Assembly (NCBI GenBank): GCA_038277395.1
Contig: CM076189.1
Location: 111,583,267-111,647,266, forward strand
Length of the DNA stretch: 64,000 nucleotides
Source of the DNA: Dryocosmus kuriphilus
Taxonomy: Eukaryota; Arthropoda; Insecta; Hymenoptera; Cynipidae
Reading direction: 5' to 3'
A program made the translations under genes and the position numbers. Below, in pieces: positions 1 to 11,316 of the stretch. How positions within the stretch are numbered: the first letter of the stretch is position 1; each line of letters begins with the position of its first letter. The notes beneath the pieces are model-generated. The model was given only the letters and a program-made list of their open reading frames with translations, was not told the origin of the DNA and did not search any database.

Positions 1-656
1 TTTCAGCAAAACTGTGCAAGATATGAGAAAATTCTAACAAGCAAAATTGTTCACCTTGGAAAGAGCTACAAAATTTACTTATAAGGCTCATCGTGTTCTT
101 TTAAGAATCGAAATCCTCCATTGTGAAAGTTTGGAAAGTCACACAAAAAAAACTTTATCAATCTGCAATGTGTTTTAAAAAAGTGTAATTGTCGAGCGCG
201 AAACGCGAGGGCCGTGATGAGAATGTATTTCTTAAGGTCGATAGAGCCTTAAGTGAGATAATTTTCTTTTGCAATTTTAATAAAAAATTCAAATTATACA
301 TCTCATTAAAAGTAGGTGTTTTGAAATTCTAAGACCGACGTAACGAATACCGAGCACGCTGTGCAAGGACCAAAAACATCCGGGCGCGAAGAGCGAGGCT
401 GAAATATGTCGGAGCGCGAAGCGCGCAAAGGGGATGTGCCTGCGAAGCGGGCAGATTTATTTGTTAAAGATTCAACTACTTTTTATTTAAATTAAATACT
501 TTTTGAAAACACTGGTGTTCCATCCTTTATTCAGAACTAATATTTTTACATTCTCATCTCAATGAGAAGGTATTAGTTTTATGTGAAAAATGACTCTCGC
601 GGATTTCATCAAGTCTCCACATTTCATGACACCCTGAATCCGAAAAAAAATGATTT

Positions 657-848
657 TTACGACGTTTTCTGTCTGTCGTTGTTGCCGTCGTGGTCGTTGT
701 CGTTGTCGTCTTCGGCGTCTTTTCCCACGATAACTTTCGAAGGAATAATTGAATTGGATTGCGCTTTGGCACATTTCTTTAAGGCGCAAAAATAAAAGAC
801 GTATTCGTTAACCAGCGGTTTTCTGCCAGTGGTTATGGTTTTATCCAT
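657..848 (-). other. Conserved reading frame in repeat unit 1
   Basis: A 63-codon minus-strand frame reads ITTGRKPLVNEYVFYF, LKKCAKAQSN and PSKVIV, then an acidic Asp/Asn tract encoded by the GTC/GTT run. It is the counterpart of the longer frame at 1897-2196 in the next unit. After the acidic tract the frame shifts here into the frame ending at 554. No domain is recognised. It may be an exon or gene fragment captured in the repeat, or chance. Confidence 0.35.
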
Positions 849-884
849 CGAAATCTGTTTTCACAAAATCAAAAAATCAATTTT

Positions 885-1344
885 TCAGCTAAACTATGCG
901 AGATACAAAAAAACTAGTAGAAAGTAAAATGTTTTACCTCAAAAAAATCTACAAATTTTTTATCAACGATTTTTTGATAAAATGGGGTTTTTTTGTTTGA
1001 ATCGAGAAAACGCTATTAAAAAAGGAAAATGGTGTTTCTTGCCAAAATATTGAAGATTCGGAAAAGGGGATAATAAACAAAGTTGTTCAGCTTAAAAGGA
1101 TCCAAAAATTTTGTATTTATCATTTTTTGATAAAATGCACGCTTCTAATTTTTTATCGAGAAAGCATTGTTAAAAATTAAAGATTTAAACCCGCCAAACT
1201 ATTCAGGACACGAAAAAATGATAATAAACAAAGTTGTTCACCTCAAAAGGGTCTAGAGATTTGTTTTCTGTCATTTTTTTTAGGCAGACACGTAATTTTT
1301 GAGTTTTTTCGTGAAACATTTTATGAAATATAAAGAAAACCACT
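885..1344. repeat. ~154-bp subunits inside repeat unit 1
   Basis: Subunit starts near 887, 1037, 1190 and 1348 (the last begins the next unit) share a C(A/C)GC(T/C)AAACTAT core, a GTTGTTCA(C/G)CT(C/T)AAAA block and a TTTTTTGATAAAATG block. Spacing is about 150-158 bp. The corresponding set in unit 2 starts near 2229, 2385, 2537 and 2693. This nesting is what makes the array a higher-order repeat rather than a simple duplication. Confidence 0.7.
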
Positions 1345-1896
1345 TTTCAGCAAAACTATGCAAGATATAAGAAAAGTTTAGCAAGGAAAATTGTTCACCT
1401 TGGAAAGAGTTACATAATTTATTTATAACACTGGAAAATCACAAAAAAACTTTATCAATCTACAATGTGTTTAAAAAAAATTTAATTATAGAGCGCGAAG
1501 CACGAGGGTCGTGATGAGAATGTATTTCTTAAGATCGATAGAGCCTTAAGTAAAATAATTTCTTTTGTAATTTTTAATAAAAAATTCATATTTAATAATC
1601 TCATTAAAAGTAAGTGGTTTGAAATTTTAAGACCCATGTAACGAATACCGAGCACGATGTGCAAGGACCAGAAAAATCCGAGCGCGAAGCTGAAACATGT
1701 CGGAGCGCGAAGCGTGACGACCACCAGATCGCGCGCCTTAGGCGCGCTCACACTTCGCGTGCAGTGCGCGAGGAGAATGAGCCCGCGAAGCGGGCAGTTT
1801 TTTTGTTAAAAATTCAACTACTACTTATTTAAAATTAAATACTTTTTTAAAAGACCGCTGTTCCATCTTTGATTGAGAACTAATATTTTTAAATTC

Positions 1897-2196
1897 TCAT
1901 CTCAATGAGGAGTTTTTAGTTTTATGTGAAAAATAACTTTCTCGGATTTCATCTAATCTCCACGTTTCATGGCCCCCTGAATCCGAAAAACCCGTTTTTA
2001 CGACAGTGTTTTTCTGTCTGTCGTCGTTTTCGTCGTTGTCGTTGTCGTTATCGTCGTCGGCGCCTGCTGCCACGATAACTTTCGAAGGATTAATCGGATT
2101 GGTTTGCCTTTTTGCACATTTCTTTAAGGCGTAAAAGGAAAGGACGAGTTCGTTATCCAGCGGTTTTTGACCTGTGGTTATGGTTTCATCCAACAA
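1897..2196 (-). other. Conserved reading frame in repeat unit 2
   Basis: A 99-codon minus-strand frame begins MLDETITTGQKPLDNE, followed by ALKKCAKRQTN, PSKVIV, an Asp/Asn-rich stretch and a basic C-terminal part. Compared with the frame at 657-848, conservative replacements dominate (Y/L, A/R, S/N) and the frame stays open through an indel-prone trinucleotide run. The two copies together are weak evidence for past coding function. No family is recognised and no promoter was found. Confidence 0.35.
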
Positions 2197-3135
2197 AAAC
2201 GGTTTTCACAAAACCAAAATTAATTTTCCGGCTAAACCATGCGAGATACAAAAAAAACAGCCTTGAGTAAAATTTTTTACCTTAAAAAAGCCAAAAATCT
2301 TGCTTTAACGATTTTTTGATAAATTTCGCCGTTTTTTTTTTTTTAATCGAGAAAAAGTTATTAAAAATAAAAAACTGTGTTTTCTTGCCAATGTATTGAA
2401 GATACGAAAAAAAAGATACTAAGCAAAGTTATTCAGCTCAAAAACGTCTACAAATTTTTTATTAACCATTTTTTGGTAAAATTCACGGTTTTTGTCTTAA
2501 TCGAGAAAACGTTATTAAAATTATAAATGTTAATTTCCTGCCAAACTGTGCAAGATGCGAGAAAATTATAATAAACATAGTTGTTCACCTTAAAAAGATC
2601 TACAAATTTGCTCTCTACCATTTTTAGTAGTAGACGCATGGTTTTCGATTTATTCGTGAAATATGTCATGAAATATAAAGAAAACCACTTTTGAGCAAAA
2701 CTATGCAAGATATGAGAAAATGTTAACAAGCAGAATTGTTCACCTTGTAAAGAGCTACAAAATTTACTTATAAGGCTCATCGTGTTCTTTTAAGAATCGA
2801 AATCCTCCATTGTGAAAGTTTGGAAAGTCACAAAAAAACTTTATCAATCTGCAATGTGCTTTGAAAAAATTTAATTGTCGAGCGCGAATCGCGAGGTTCG
2901 TGATGAGAATATATTTCTTAAGGTCGATAGAGCCTTAAGTAAAATAATCTCTTTTGTAATTTTTAATAAAAAATTCAAATTTATTTATCTCATTAAAAGT
3001 AGGTGCTTTGAAATTTTAAGGCCCACGTAACGAATAGCGAGCACGATGTACATGGACCAAAAACATCCGAGCGCGAAGCGCGCGATGAGAATGTGCCCGC
3101 GAAACGCGCAGACTTTTTGGGTGGAAATTCAATTA

Positions 3136-4481
3136 TTTCTTTTCTCAAATTGAAGGGTTCTGTAATTGTGGCTATCGTTTACAATTTCCTTCAAAATATT
3201 TTTTACTATCAAAATAAGAAATTTGACCTCGGAAATAATTGAAGGAAACATATTAACTAATATCTGTTTTTCAGCCTTGATAAAGATAAAGTTCTTTCAC
3301 CAAAGCTATGTTTTTCTCGAACCTTTGTCAAATTGTGAGTAAATGCTATAATTTGAACAAAGAAGATTAATCTAAAACCAAAAACAATTTAATAGTTTAA
3401 TTTTTAACTGAGATAGAAGAATTTTTAGCAACTTAGATGCATTTTTAACCAAAAGGAAATAATTTTCGACCGAAAACGTAACAATTGAATTTTCAACGAA
3501 GAAAAAATTAAGTTTTAACAAAAATATATAATCTTTCATAAAAGAGTCACATTTTTAAACAAAAATATCTCCCCAAAATTTCTGTTGAAAAATTTCTTGT
3601 TCTGAAAAAGTTTAAAAATTTTTCTATTTTCATATTTCACACTTGCTTTCGAATACATTATTCTGTTGCCAATATTTGTTCAGACATTCTTAATCACGTT
3701 AAAACTACGTGAATAATGTAAGGTAAGTAGATTGTGTTAATGATTATTATTTTTCTCTTACAAAGCGAAGGTGAAGTTGCCTATTTAGAAGTTTCGAAAC
3801 ACGGCCTCATGATATTCCAATAAAGTTAAAAATTTGTTACGCAATCGTGTTTCTTGACTAAACTTCTATGTCGGTTTTATATATCATGGTATGGATTAAT
3901 CAATTTAAAGCTTTAATAAATTATCTTTAAGTCTGAGATTGTTCCATTCGGAATATTTTTATATGTAATTACTCAATTTCAAACATTTACATTAAAAAAT
4001 TTTAAAGCATCTCACATCCAATTAGAAACGTTCCTGAGTTGAAAGTATCTAATTTTGAAACCTTTCTTTCAAAATTATTCAAATTATTTACATATACAGC
4101 GTTAAACATTTCAAATAAACAATTTCCATTTCACGCGATTTCTATTCTAAAAATTTTCAACAATAAATCTAAATTATCTCTTTCTCAATTGTTTCAATTG
4201 AAAAAATTTAAATTTCAGTGTCAACTGCTTTTAAACACTAGTTTGCAAGAGGTCCAATTTTTAATTAAAAATTTGGAAGGTTCCACCAGCTTTTTCGATT
4301 TAAAATAGTTGAATTATATGTCTTTCAAATTTTAAAATATCGTGGCCTGTCCAGCTTTTAAGACAAATCTTAAAGTTGATTAATTATAATTCAGAAATAT
4401 ATCAAAATTCTCTTCGGATACAATTCAACCGTGAAAGTGCAGAAAATTTTCATTTTTCTCAGCCCTTAGTTTTTGTATATG
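3136..4481. other. AT-rich, no gene seen
   Basis: No coding frame is supported on either strand. The part 3300-3620 is built from degenerate AATTTTCAACC/AAAAA-type words, also seen at 13.6-14.2 and 57-58.6 kb. The 89-codon frame at 4039-4308 is Phe/Lys/Leu-rich, as expected from AT-rich DNA, and has no recognisable motif. Confidence 0.6.
3640..3890 (+). repeat. Dispersed repeat, partner at 57655-57900 (inverted)
   Basis: Landmarks such as CACACTTGCTTTCGAATACA, GTTTCGAAACACGG and CTCATGATATTCC recur in the same order in the reverse complement of 57655-57900, with about 20-30 percent divergence judged by eye. It probably marks an old unclassified interspersed element. No coding potential is evident. 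Confidence 0.5.
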
Positions 4482-5172
4482 TTACGGACAATGACCGGAA
4501 TCGGTCAATGTCATAAAATGGACGGTCATTGACGACAATGCCCGGCGCAATTGGGCATTTTTGATAACGGCCGGGAATTGTCAACAGTGTCCACTGCCGT
4601 CGGGCATTGTGTATTACAGTCAGTAGACTCACTTTATTTCGGACATTGGCCGGTCATTAATGACAATGCTTAGCCGTCTACGGGCATTGTTGTCAAAATC
4701 GGAAATCTATCTGTCTCGACTCTTTCAAAATTAGTTATATTTAACAACAGGAATATTTTCCTTGATTTTATAAATTATTTTTGAGAATTTTACCTTAAAT
4801 CGGGAGCAGTATGAGAATATGATCATTTCTATCAAAGAGATCAAGAGAAAAGCAATTTTATTATTATTATTGTTGTAGTTCTGATGATTGGGGGCTGGAA
4901 AGGGGGTTGGAAAGGGAGTTGCAGGGGGCTTGAAATTGAGGTGTAGAGGGCCGAAAAATGAGGGGGAGATTTTCTTGAAAACTCATGATTAAACATTGGC
5001 CACACACTTTCGGGCATTGTTGTTAATTCCTGGCCAATGTCCGACGTAATACTAGTTCTTCAACATCGACCGAGACCCGTGGGCGTTGTCGACAATGACC
5101 GGGAGATGTCAACAATGCCCGACGCCTGCGGGCATTGCCGACAATACCCGATTCCGGTGTTTGGTCGTAACA
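4482..5172 (+). mobile_element. Foldback/MITE-like element, copy 1
   Basis: The left end GTTACGGACAATGACCGGAA is matched in reverse by the right end, whose complement reads GTTACGACCAAACACCGGAA. Both arms are built of many ~20-25-bp words of the type CCGGxCATTGxCGACAATGCCCG, separated by AT-rich spacer and a G-rich stretch. Multiple short direct repeats within long inverted arms are typical of foldback elements. No transposase is present, so it would need a helper in trans. The same element recurs inverted at 6283-7122. Confidence 0.6.
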
Positions 5173-6282
5173 TATATAATAAGATATGTAATAGCTATTT
5201 TCTTTATTGTGCAAGACGAAAAAAATGCGATTAAACATAAATTGCGGCTTAGAAAACGAGTCTTATCTGTCAAGGTCAAAACACCGAAAAAAGTTTTTAC
5301 ATAAACCTTTCCCCTATATTTCGATAAATGGTTGACTAAGAGAAAAATTTTTGTAATTATCTAGTAATGCGGCTTTCCCAGATTCTCAAGCTTCGCATCG
5401 TTTTTTAAGAATAATTTCTTTTCTGACCAAAAACTAAAGATAAAGACGGAGAGGCCAAAAAAAGTTAATTACTTGGATTTATAACTTAATTTTAAACAAA
5501 ATTTTATTAAATAATGGGGAGAATCACGACTTTTCTAGAGTTTTAAATTTTCAGTTTTGAAATTGAAAGTAATTAACTTAAAGTAGTTAATACGAATTAA
5601 AGCAGTTAAATATTTTAGAGTTGAAATTTAAATGTTATAAAAAACAGTTATGATTAATAACGAAGTGTCTAAAGTTACGCGAAACGTGGACATAACGTTT
5701 CAACAGGATTGGTGGAATTTTTACCCACCACAACCCACCACCGACCCATTTGCAACTTCATTTATTAACATTTTTTGAATAATAAGCAAAAATTTATAAA
5801 AACAATTTTTGCGCTGTTTAAAATGACAAATTTAATTAAGGAATTGTATTGAAAATTACGAATTGTATACACTTCTAGATGCAACAACGAACCTTAAAAG
5901 TTGTAGTCAGTAACAGTTGTTAAGAATTAATTTACAGAAATTATTATAATTAAGTTTTCAGATTTTTAAATCATAGAAAGCGAAAATATTTTAAGTTGAG
6001 AATGATAAAAATTTATTACAGGTTCTTGTCTTGAAATATAAAAATGTATCGAACGATTAGAATCATTGGAACAGACTTGACGTTTTCTTTATTTCTCATA
6101 AATATTATATATATAATCCTTTTTCAAATTTTAAAATGAAGAATAAAAAGCAAATTAAAGGAAGTTTCAAGTCCATTTGAAAGATTTTTCCTGTACTTTT
6201 CCCCCTTTATTTATCGTAAATAAAGATATATAAAAATTTGAATATTTCTCTTATAAAAATAAAGGAAAATGAAATTAGACAA
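5173..6282. other. AT-rich spacer between two foldback-like copies
   Basis: No gene is supported. The last part (6070-6280) belongs to an AT-rich dispersed repeat also seen at 7153-7440 and 13075-13600, with words such as TTCAAGTCCATTT and TTCCTTTATTTATC. Confidence 0.5.
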
Positions 6283-7122
6283 AGATCGGAATCGGGCAAT
6301 GTCGACAACGCCCGGCCATTGTCGGCAATACCTGCAGACGTCGGGCATTGTTGAAATCTCCCGGCCATTGCCGACAATGCCCACGGGTCTCGGTCAATGA
6401 TGAATAACTAATATTACATTGGACATTGGCCGGGCATTGTGAACAATGCCCGAAAGTGCGTGGCCAATTTTTAATCATGAGTTTTCAAGAAGATCCCCCC
6501 CCCCCCCATTTTTCGGCGCCCCTCAATTTCAAGCCCCCTCCAACCCCCTTTCCAACCACCCTTCCATCCCCAATAATTACAACCACAACAATAATAATAA
6601 TAAAATCACTTTTCTCTTGATCTCTTTGATATAAATGATCATATTCTCATACTGTTCCCGATTTAAGGTAAAATTACTATCATAACGCCTATTCCTAAAA
6701 GTAAATTATAGTTTCATTGTCCAGATTCCGTATCCTTCAAAAAGGAATAAAATCTGTCTAGCTTCAGATTTCGACCGTCGCGACAAATCTTTTTACCTCT
6801 TCAAAGCGCTTTCACACTATTCTCAAAAATAATTGATAAAATCAAGGAAAATATTTCTGTTGATAAATATAGCTAATTGTGAAAGAGTCGAGACAGACAG
6901 ATTTCCGATTTTGACAACAATGCCCGTAGACGGCGGGCATTGTCATCAATGACCGGCCAATTTCCGAAATGAAGTGAGTCTACCGACTGTAATAGACAAT
7001 GCCCGACGGCAGTGGACACTGTTGACAATGCCCGGCCGTTATCAACAATGACCAATGGCGCCGGGCATTGGCGTCAATGACCGGCCATTCTCCGACATTG
7101 ACCGATTTCGGTCATTGCGCCT
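6283..7122 (-). mobile_element. Foldback/MITE-like element, copy 2 (inverted)
   Basis: This is the reverse complement of the element at 4482-5172, from its inner words (ATCGGAATCGGGCAATGTCG) to its outer end (CGATTTCGGTCATTGCG). Shared internal landmarks include the poly-C/poly-G stretch, a TTATTATTATT run and CGAGACAGACAGATTTCCGA. It carries about 140 bp near 6670-6815 that copy 1 lacks. The pair can be read as two independent insertions or as one larger inverted-repeat element with a 1.1-kb centre. Confidence 0.6.
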
Positions 7123-7126
7123 AACG

Positions 7127-7152
7127 CACACACACACACACACACACACACA
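7127..7152. repeat. (CA)n microsatellite
   Basis: An uninterrupted CA dinucleotide run directly follows the end of the second foldback-like copy. Confidence 0.95.
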
Positions 7153-7440
7153 TCAATATATATTTATATTTATATTTATATTTTAACTTGTATTTCAAGC
7201 CAATTTCGATTTTCCTTTACTTTTTCTTCCTGAGTTTTCTTTTTTGATTTTAAGCAATTTATATATATTTTATAATATATTATATTTATATTTACTTTGC
7301 AACTTGAATTTCAAGTCCATTTCAATGATCGTTCCTTATTTTTCCTTCGTCATTTTTCATTATTAAAGATGCATAAAAATTTAAATATTTCCTTTAGAAA
7401 AATAAAGGAAGATTAAAATTAACTTAAAATTTAGGTTTCA
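7153..7440. repeat. AT-rich dispersed repeat
   Basis: It has TTATATTTATATTT and the paired words AACTTG(T/A)ATTTCAAG(C/T)CCATTTC followed by TTTTTCCTTC. These recur at 6070-6280 and 13130-13490, so the LINE at 7453-13057 appears to sit inside a member of this family. No gene is seen. Confidence 0.4.
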
Positions 7441-7570
7441 ATATAAGCAGTATATAAAACGATTTATTTTAGCCACTAGGGCCGAAAAATACACAGACAA
7501 AGTCTGCTACATCCAGGTTGCATATATACATTTTTACAAACTTAAATTACTTAAAACTTATTCTCCTTTC

Positions 7571-7930
7571 CTTACATTATTTACAGTTCATAACCGCTTT
7601 ATTCTCTTGACCAGCACTCCTTATTCTATCTCTACATTTTCTTATTCTAACTCACGCATCCTCTTAGTTTTTCTCTCTTTCTCTCTCGCTTTATCTCTAG
7701 CCCTTGCCTTTTGTCTTATTTCTCTTTACGCTTGCCAACTCCTTCACTCCGCCTTACATTATTTCCAGTTCATAAAACGCTTTCCTCTGTTGACCAATAC
7801 GCATTATTGTATCTTTACAATTTCTTATTTCTACCGCACGCATCATCTTAGTTTTTCGCTCTCTTTCTCTCTCGCTTTATCTCTAGATCTTGCCTTTTGT
7901 CCTTTTTATCTTTATGCTTTCAAACTCTAC
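7571..7930 (-). repeat. 182-bp tandem duplication in LINE 3' region
   Basis: The segments starting near 7571 and 7753 share CTTACATTATTT(A/C)CAGTTCA, CTTAGTTTTTC and TCTCTCGCTTTATCTCTAG in order, about 182 bp apart and roughly 85 percent alike by eye. The duplication lies downstream of the ORF2 stop. Confidence 0.75.
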
Positions 7931-7982
7931 TCTCGATCTCTCTTAACCAATTTGACATTTCCTTTTTCGAAAGATGCTTATT

Positions 7983-8980
7983 CTAACCCTTTCCTCCATT
8001 TTTCTCTTCTCTCTTATCCTTCTTTTTCTTTTCCAATACCCTCAACCATTCCACCACCTCCACTGTACCCTTCTCATGCAGGATCTTACCCATTGTCATG
8101 CTTCCTTTTTCTATCTTCTCACACTCTTCCACCCAATGTTTTAAACTTCCTCTACCTCTCCCACATAAAATGCATTTTCTTTCCTCCTCTGTACACCAGT
8201 ATTTGTTCCACTCTTCCATATTACCACACCTTACCCTCGCTGTTATTTTTTGCGATCCTCTTTTCCCTTTTCTCTCCAAATATTTTGCCGTTCCCTCTAT
8301 TTTTATCCATTTATATTTCTCATTATATTTTGATTCTCTTATTTTATTTTCTATTACTTGCTTAAACACTTCCCTGTCTCTTTCTATCAATTCATGCTGC
8401 ATCTCCATTCCCCTTCCATGCATTTCTTTGATCCATTCCTTTGACCATCCACACCTATTCAGGTACTTTTCTCTTTCTTTCATTCCACTATCTCCCCCTC
8501 CACCATGTTCTCTTTCTTTCAAGCATGCTTTCACAATAGTTCTATCATTGCTTTCCAACACTTTTTCTTCGTACCTGCAAGCTCTATTACCCGTTCTTAT
8601 CTTTACTTTTTCTCTATTTACCTCCTTTAGAACTATATACCATGGTGTCCACCTGTCCAATCCTATCGTCCATCTTATGTATTTTTCATGCAACTTTTCC
8701 ACCTCCTCGTATTCTTTCCATCCCCATATTTCTACCCCATACATTAGCACACTCAAAACCAGAGCTTCAAACATTCTCATTCTTCTTTTGTAGTCTTCTT
8801 TAAATAAATTTTCCCCTATTCCCCATACTTTCTTCATGACTACCTCTGCCCTTTTAACTCTCTCTTTTACGTGATATTTTACGTTCCCATTTTTTTAAAA
8901 TAAAAATCCTAAGTACGTGAACTCTTTGACTTCCTCAATACTTCCCCCCTTCCACTTCCAACTCTCTCTTCCCTTCTTCC
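7983..8980 (-). pseudogene. LINE ORF2, C-terminal part with Cys/His motif
   Basis: This is the continuation of ORF2 after the reverse transcriptase, in another frame from 8983-11187. The 284-codon open part (8837-7983) starts after an in-frame TAA near 8900 and is basic and Glu/Lys-rich. Near residue 222 it carries a motif with the spacing C-x2-C-x8-H-x4-C (CILCGRGRG then HWVEEC), the C-terminal zinc-knuckle-like element common in APE-type LINE ORF2 proteins. Sequence similar to the usual LINE 'thumb/C-terminal' region (YLG box) lies between the frameshift near 8983 and the stop. No function beyond nucleic-acid binding can be inferred. Confidence 0.75.
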
Positions 8981-8982
8981 TA

Positions 8983-11187
8983 CTACCTTTTCTCCCAAAA
9001 AACCAATACCTTCGACTTTGCTACGTTTAAAACCAACTTCTTTACCTCTAAATACTTCTCTAGTCTTTTCATCATATTTGCCAGCACCTCTTCCTCCTTC
9101 GCTATTATCACTACATCATCCGCGTAAGCTAAGGTCCAGAATCTGTTCCCTCCCTCCACCACCAAACCTCCCTCTAACCCCTTCTTAAACTCTTCCTCCA
9201 TGTCCGCAATGAGTATCGTAAAAAGAAGCGGGCTCAGCGGGCAACCCTGTCTTAGTCCTGTCTCCGTCCAGAATTCTTCTGAAGTTCTATTCCCCACCTT
9301 TACCCTATCTCTCGTTTCTTTATAAATTTCCCTCACCCTCTCTATCAAGCCTATGTTTATTCCTACCTTCCCCATTACTTCCCACAATATTTTCCTGTCT
9401 ACCGATGGGAATGCTGCTTTCAAATCAACAAAAAAGGCACTTATTTTCCCTCCTTTTTTCTCCAGCTCCTTCTCCACCACGTGTTGCAATATGTAAATGT
9501 TATCTATAGTACTTCTACCTTCTCTGAAACCTGCCTGGCTTTCTGGGAGTATTCTTTTCGCTTCTACTTCTTTTTTTAATCTCTCCGTTAAAACCATTGC
9601 ATATACCTTGTAGGCTGTGTTTAATAATGTTATTCCCCTGTAGTTTTCTACTTTGCCTTTGTCACCTTTCTTAAGAATTGGCGTTATCCATCCCTCCCTC
9701 CATTCCCTAGGCAATCCTTCGCCTTTCCATACTCTATTCACTACTTCTTTTAGCTTCTTTCTGACTTCCCCTCTACTGTATATCCATACCTCATTACCTA
9801 ACCCGTCACTACCTCCTGCTTTTTCCTTCTTTAATCTTTTAATCTGCGCTTCTATCTCTTCATCTTTCAACTCCTCCTCCCCTTCTAGTTTACTTCTCTG
9901 CCAACTATCAGTCCTCTCTTCACTCATTCCTTGAAACATTTCTTTAAAATATTCCCCCCATTTATCCATGCTAATCTTATCCCCTATACTCCCTTTTTTC
10001 TTTCTCATTTTATTAATGAACTTCCATGCCTCCCCTTCTGTTTTAATTTGCCTTAATTCTTCCTCCAATTCCTTTTTCTTGTTCTCCTCTTTCTGATTAC
10101 ATAAATCCCTGTACTCCTTCCTGGCTCTGATATAGTTTATCTTTTCACTTTTACCTCTCCTCCACCGTTTGTACTCTTTTTTTACCTCTTTTTTCTTCTT
10201 TTTACAATCTCCGTCCCACCAAACTTTTGTCCAATTTTTATCATTCTCCGATCTGTTCCTAAATTTCTTTGTGACTCTAATCTTCTTGACCTTTTCTTTT
10301 AACTCCTCCCATACTTCACTCAACACTGTCTTATCAAACTCTAAATGCTCTGCTCTTCCCATATATTCCTTCTTTGCTTCTTCCGTCCACACTTCTTTCT
10401 CGCCTAGCTCTCTCGCGTTCTTTCTTAATTCCTTCCTTATTCTACTTCTCAGATACACCCCTAGAGGGTGATGATCTGACTCTACTCTTTCTTCTACTTT
10501 CATTTGCCTTACCGCCTCCCACCCCTCTACATTAGTGACCACATAATCTATGACAGTATTTGATTTGCTTTTCACATATGTGAATTCCCCTTTCTCATCC
10601 CCTTTCTTGTTACCATTAAGTATATACCACCTCTTGTCTTCTATCATCCTTATCAGCTGCTTCCCCTCGCTGTTTATTAGCTTGTCTTTCGAATCTCTTT
10701 CCCCCACGACTCCATCTATGTACCTTTCGCCTTTTCTCCCTATTCTGGCATTAAAGTCCCCCCCTATTATTAGTATTTCTTCTTCCTCCTCGTTGACACG
10801 CTTTTCTATGTTTAACCTCACCTCTTTCATTCCTTTCCCATTGTACACTGTCATAATTCGATGCCATTTCCCATTTATTTTAACCTTCCTTTCCCGCACT
10901 TCGCTCTTAACTCCTTCTAGCACTTCCCTTTCTTCTAGATTGGTCCTTACTCCTGTTATAATTCCTCCACTTGCTCTACCCTTACCCTTCTGTCTTGTGG
11001 CCCCTTGCAATTCCCATCTATAACCACTTGGCAATTTAGTTTTTATAGTTTCCCAGTCTTTCTCCTCTATCCAGGTTTCCGTTAGCCCTACAACGTCAAA
11101 TTTTTCTATAAAATTCCAAAACTCTGTATCCTTGTTTTTAATTCCCGCCACATTCCAAAAAATCAGCTTAACCTCCTCCTCTTTCAC
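8983..11187 (-). pseudogene. LINE ORF2: AP endonuclease and reverse transcriptase
   Basis: 734 open codons. The endonuclease spans about residues 8-250: FWNVAGI, the catalytic-Glu block VGLTETWIEE, GGDFNARIG and the terminal SDHHPLGV, all hallmark APE motifs. A basic linker with long Lys/Glu helices follows. The reverse transcriptase is about residues 470-734: ENYRGITLLNTAYKV, FREGRSTIDNI, FVDLKAAFPSVDR, RQGCPLSPLLF and the active site AYADDVV at about 688-691. The protein would nick target DNA and prime reverse transcription of its own mRNA. The first codon of the open stretch is GTG and the frame stays open upstream, so the true start is unresolved. A frameshift at the end separates it from the C-terminal part. 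Confidence 0.92.
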
Positions 11188-11316
11188 CTGAATCTTTTCC
11201 TTGCTCCCTATATTTCTCCTACTCTTTCTTTCTCCTATTTCTTTCCCCCTTAAATTCCTCCCCGCAATTTTTCCCCTAAAAAACCACTCTCACTCTTCTC
11301 TAACCTTTCTCTATCC

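Larger units (their letters stand above)
1..3135. repeat. 1.345-kb higher-order tandem repeat, 2.3 copies
   Basis: Three copies of one unit start at 1, 1345 and 2690, seen from the recurring start (T)TTCAGCAAAACT and matching order of landmarks. The third copy loses similarity near 3135. Each unit has a GC-rich block rich in GAGCGCGAAGCGCGA-like words, a stretch with a GTC/GTT trinucleotide run, and four ~152-156-bp subunits that share the core GC(C/A)AAACTATGCAAGATA. Copies differ by scattered substitutions and small indels, so the array is old but recognisable. It runs off the left edge of the window. Its biological class (satellite or tandem non-autonomous element) is not decided. Confidence 0.85.

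Noticed and set aside
4039..4308. 89-codon plus-strand frame
   Set aside because: AT-rich composition (Phe, Lys, Leu, Asn) with no motif, promoter or second copy.
5023..5304. Cys/Arg-rich short frames in the foldback-like element
   Set aside because: They arise from the repeated CCGGxCATTG words in all frames and are not conserved as one frame.
7607..8793. Long plus-strand frames (252 and 231 codons) rich in Ser, Leu, Phe
   Set aside because: They are antisense to LINE ORF2. Their composition follows from the purine-rich sense strand, and they have no motifs.
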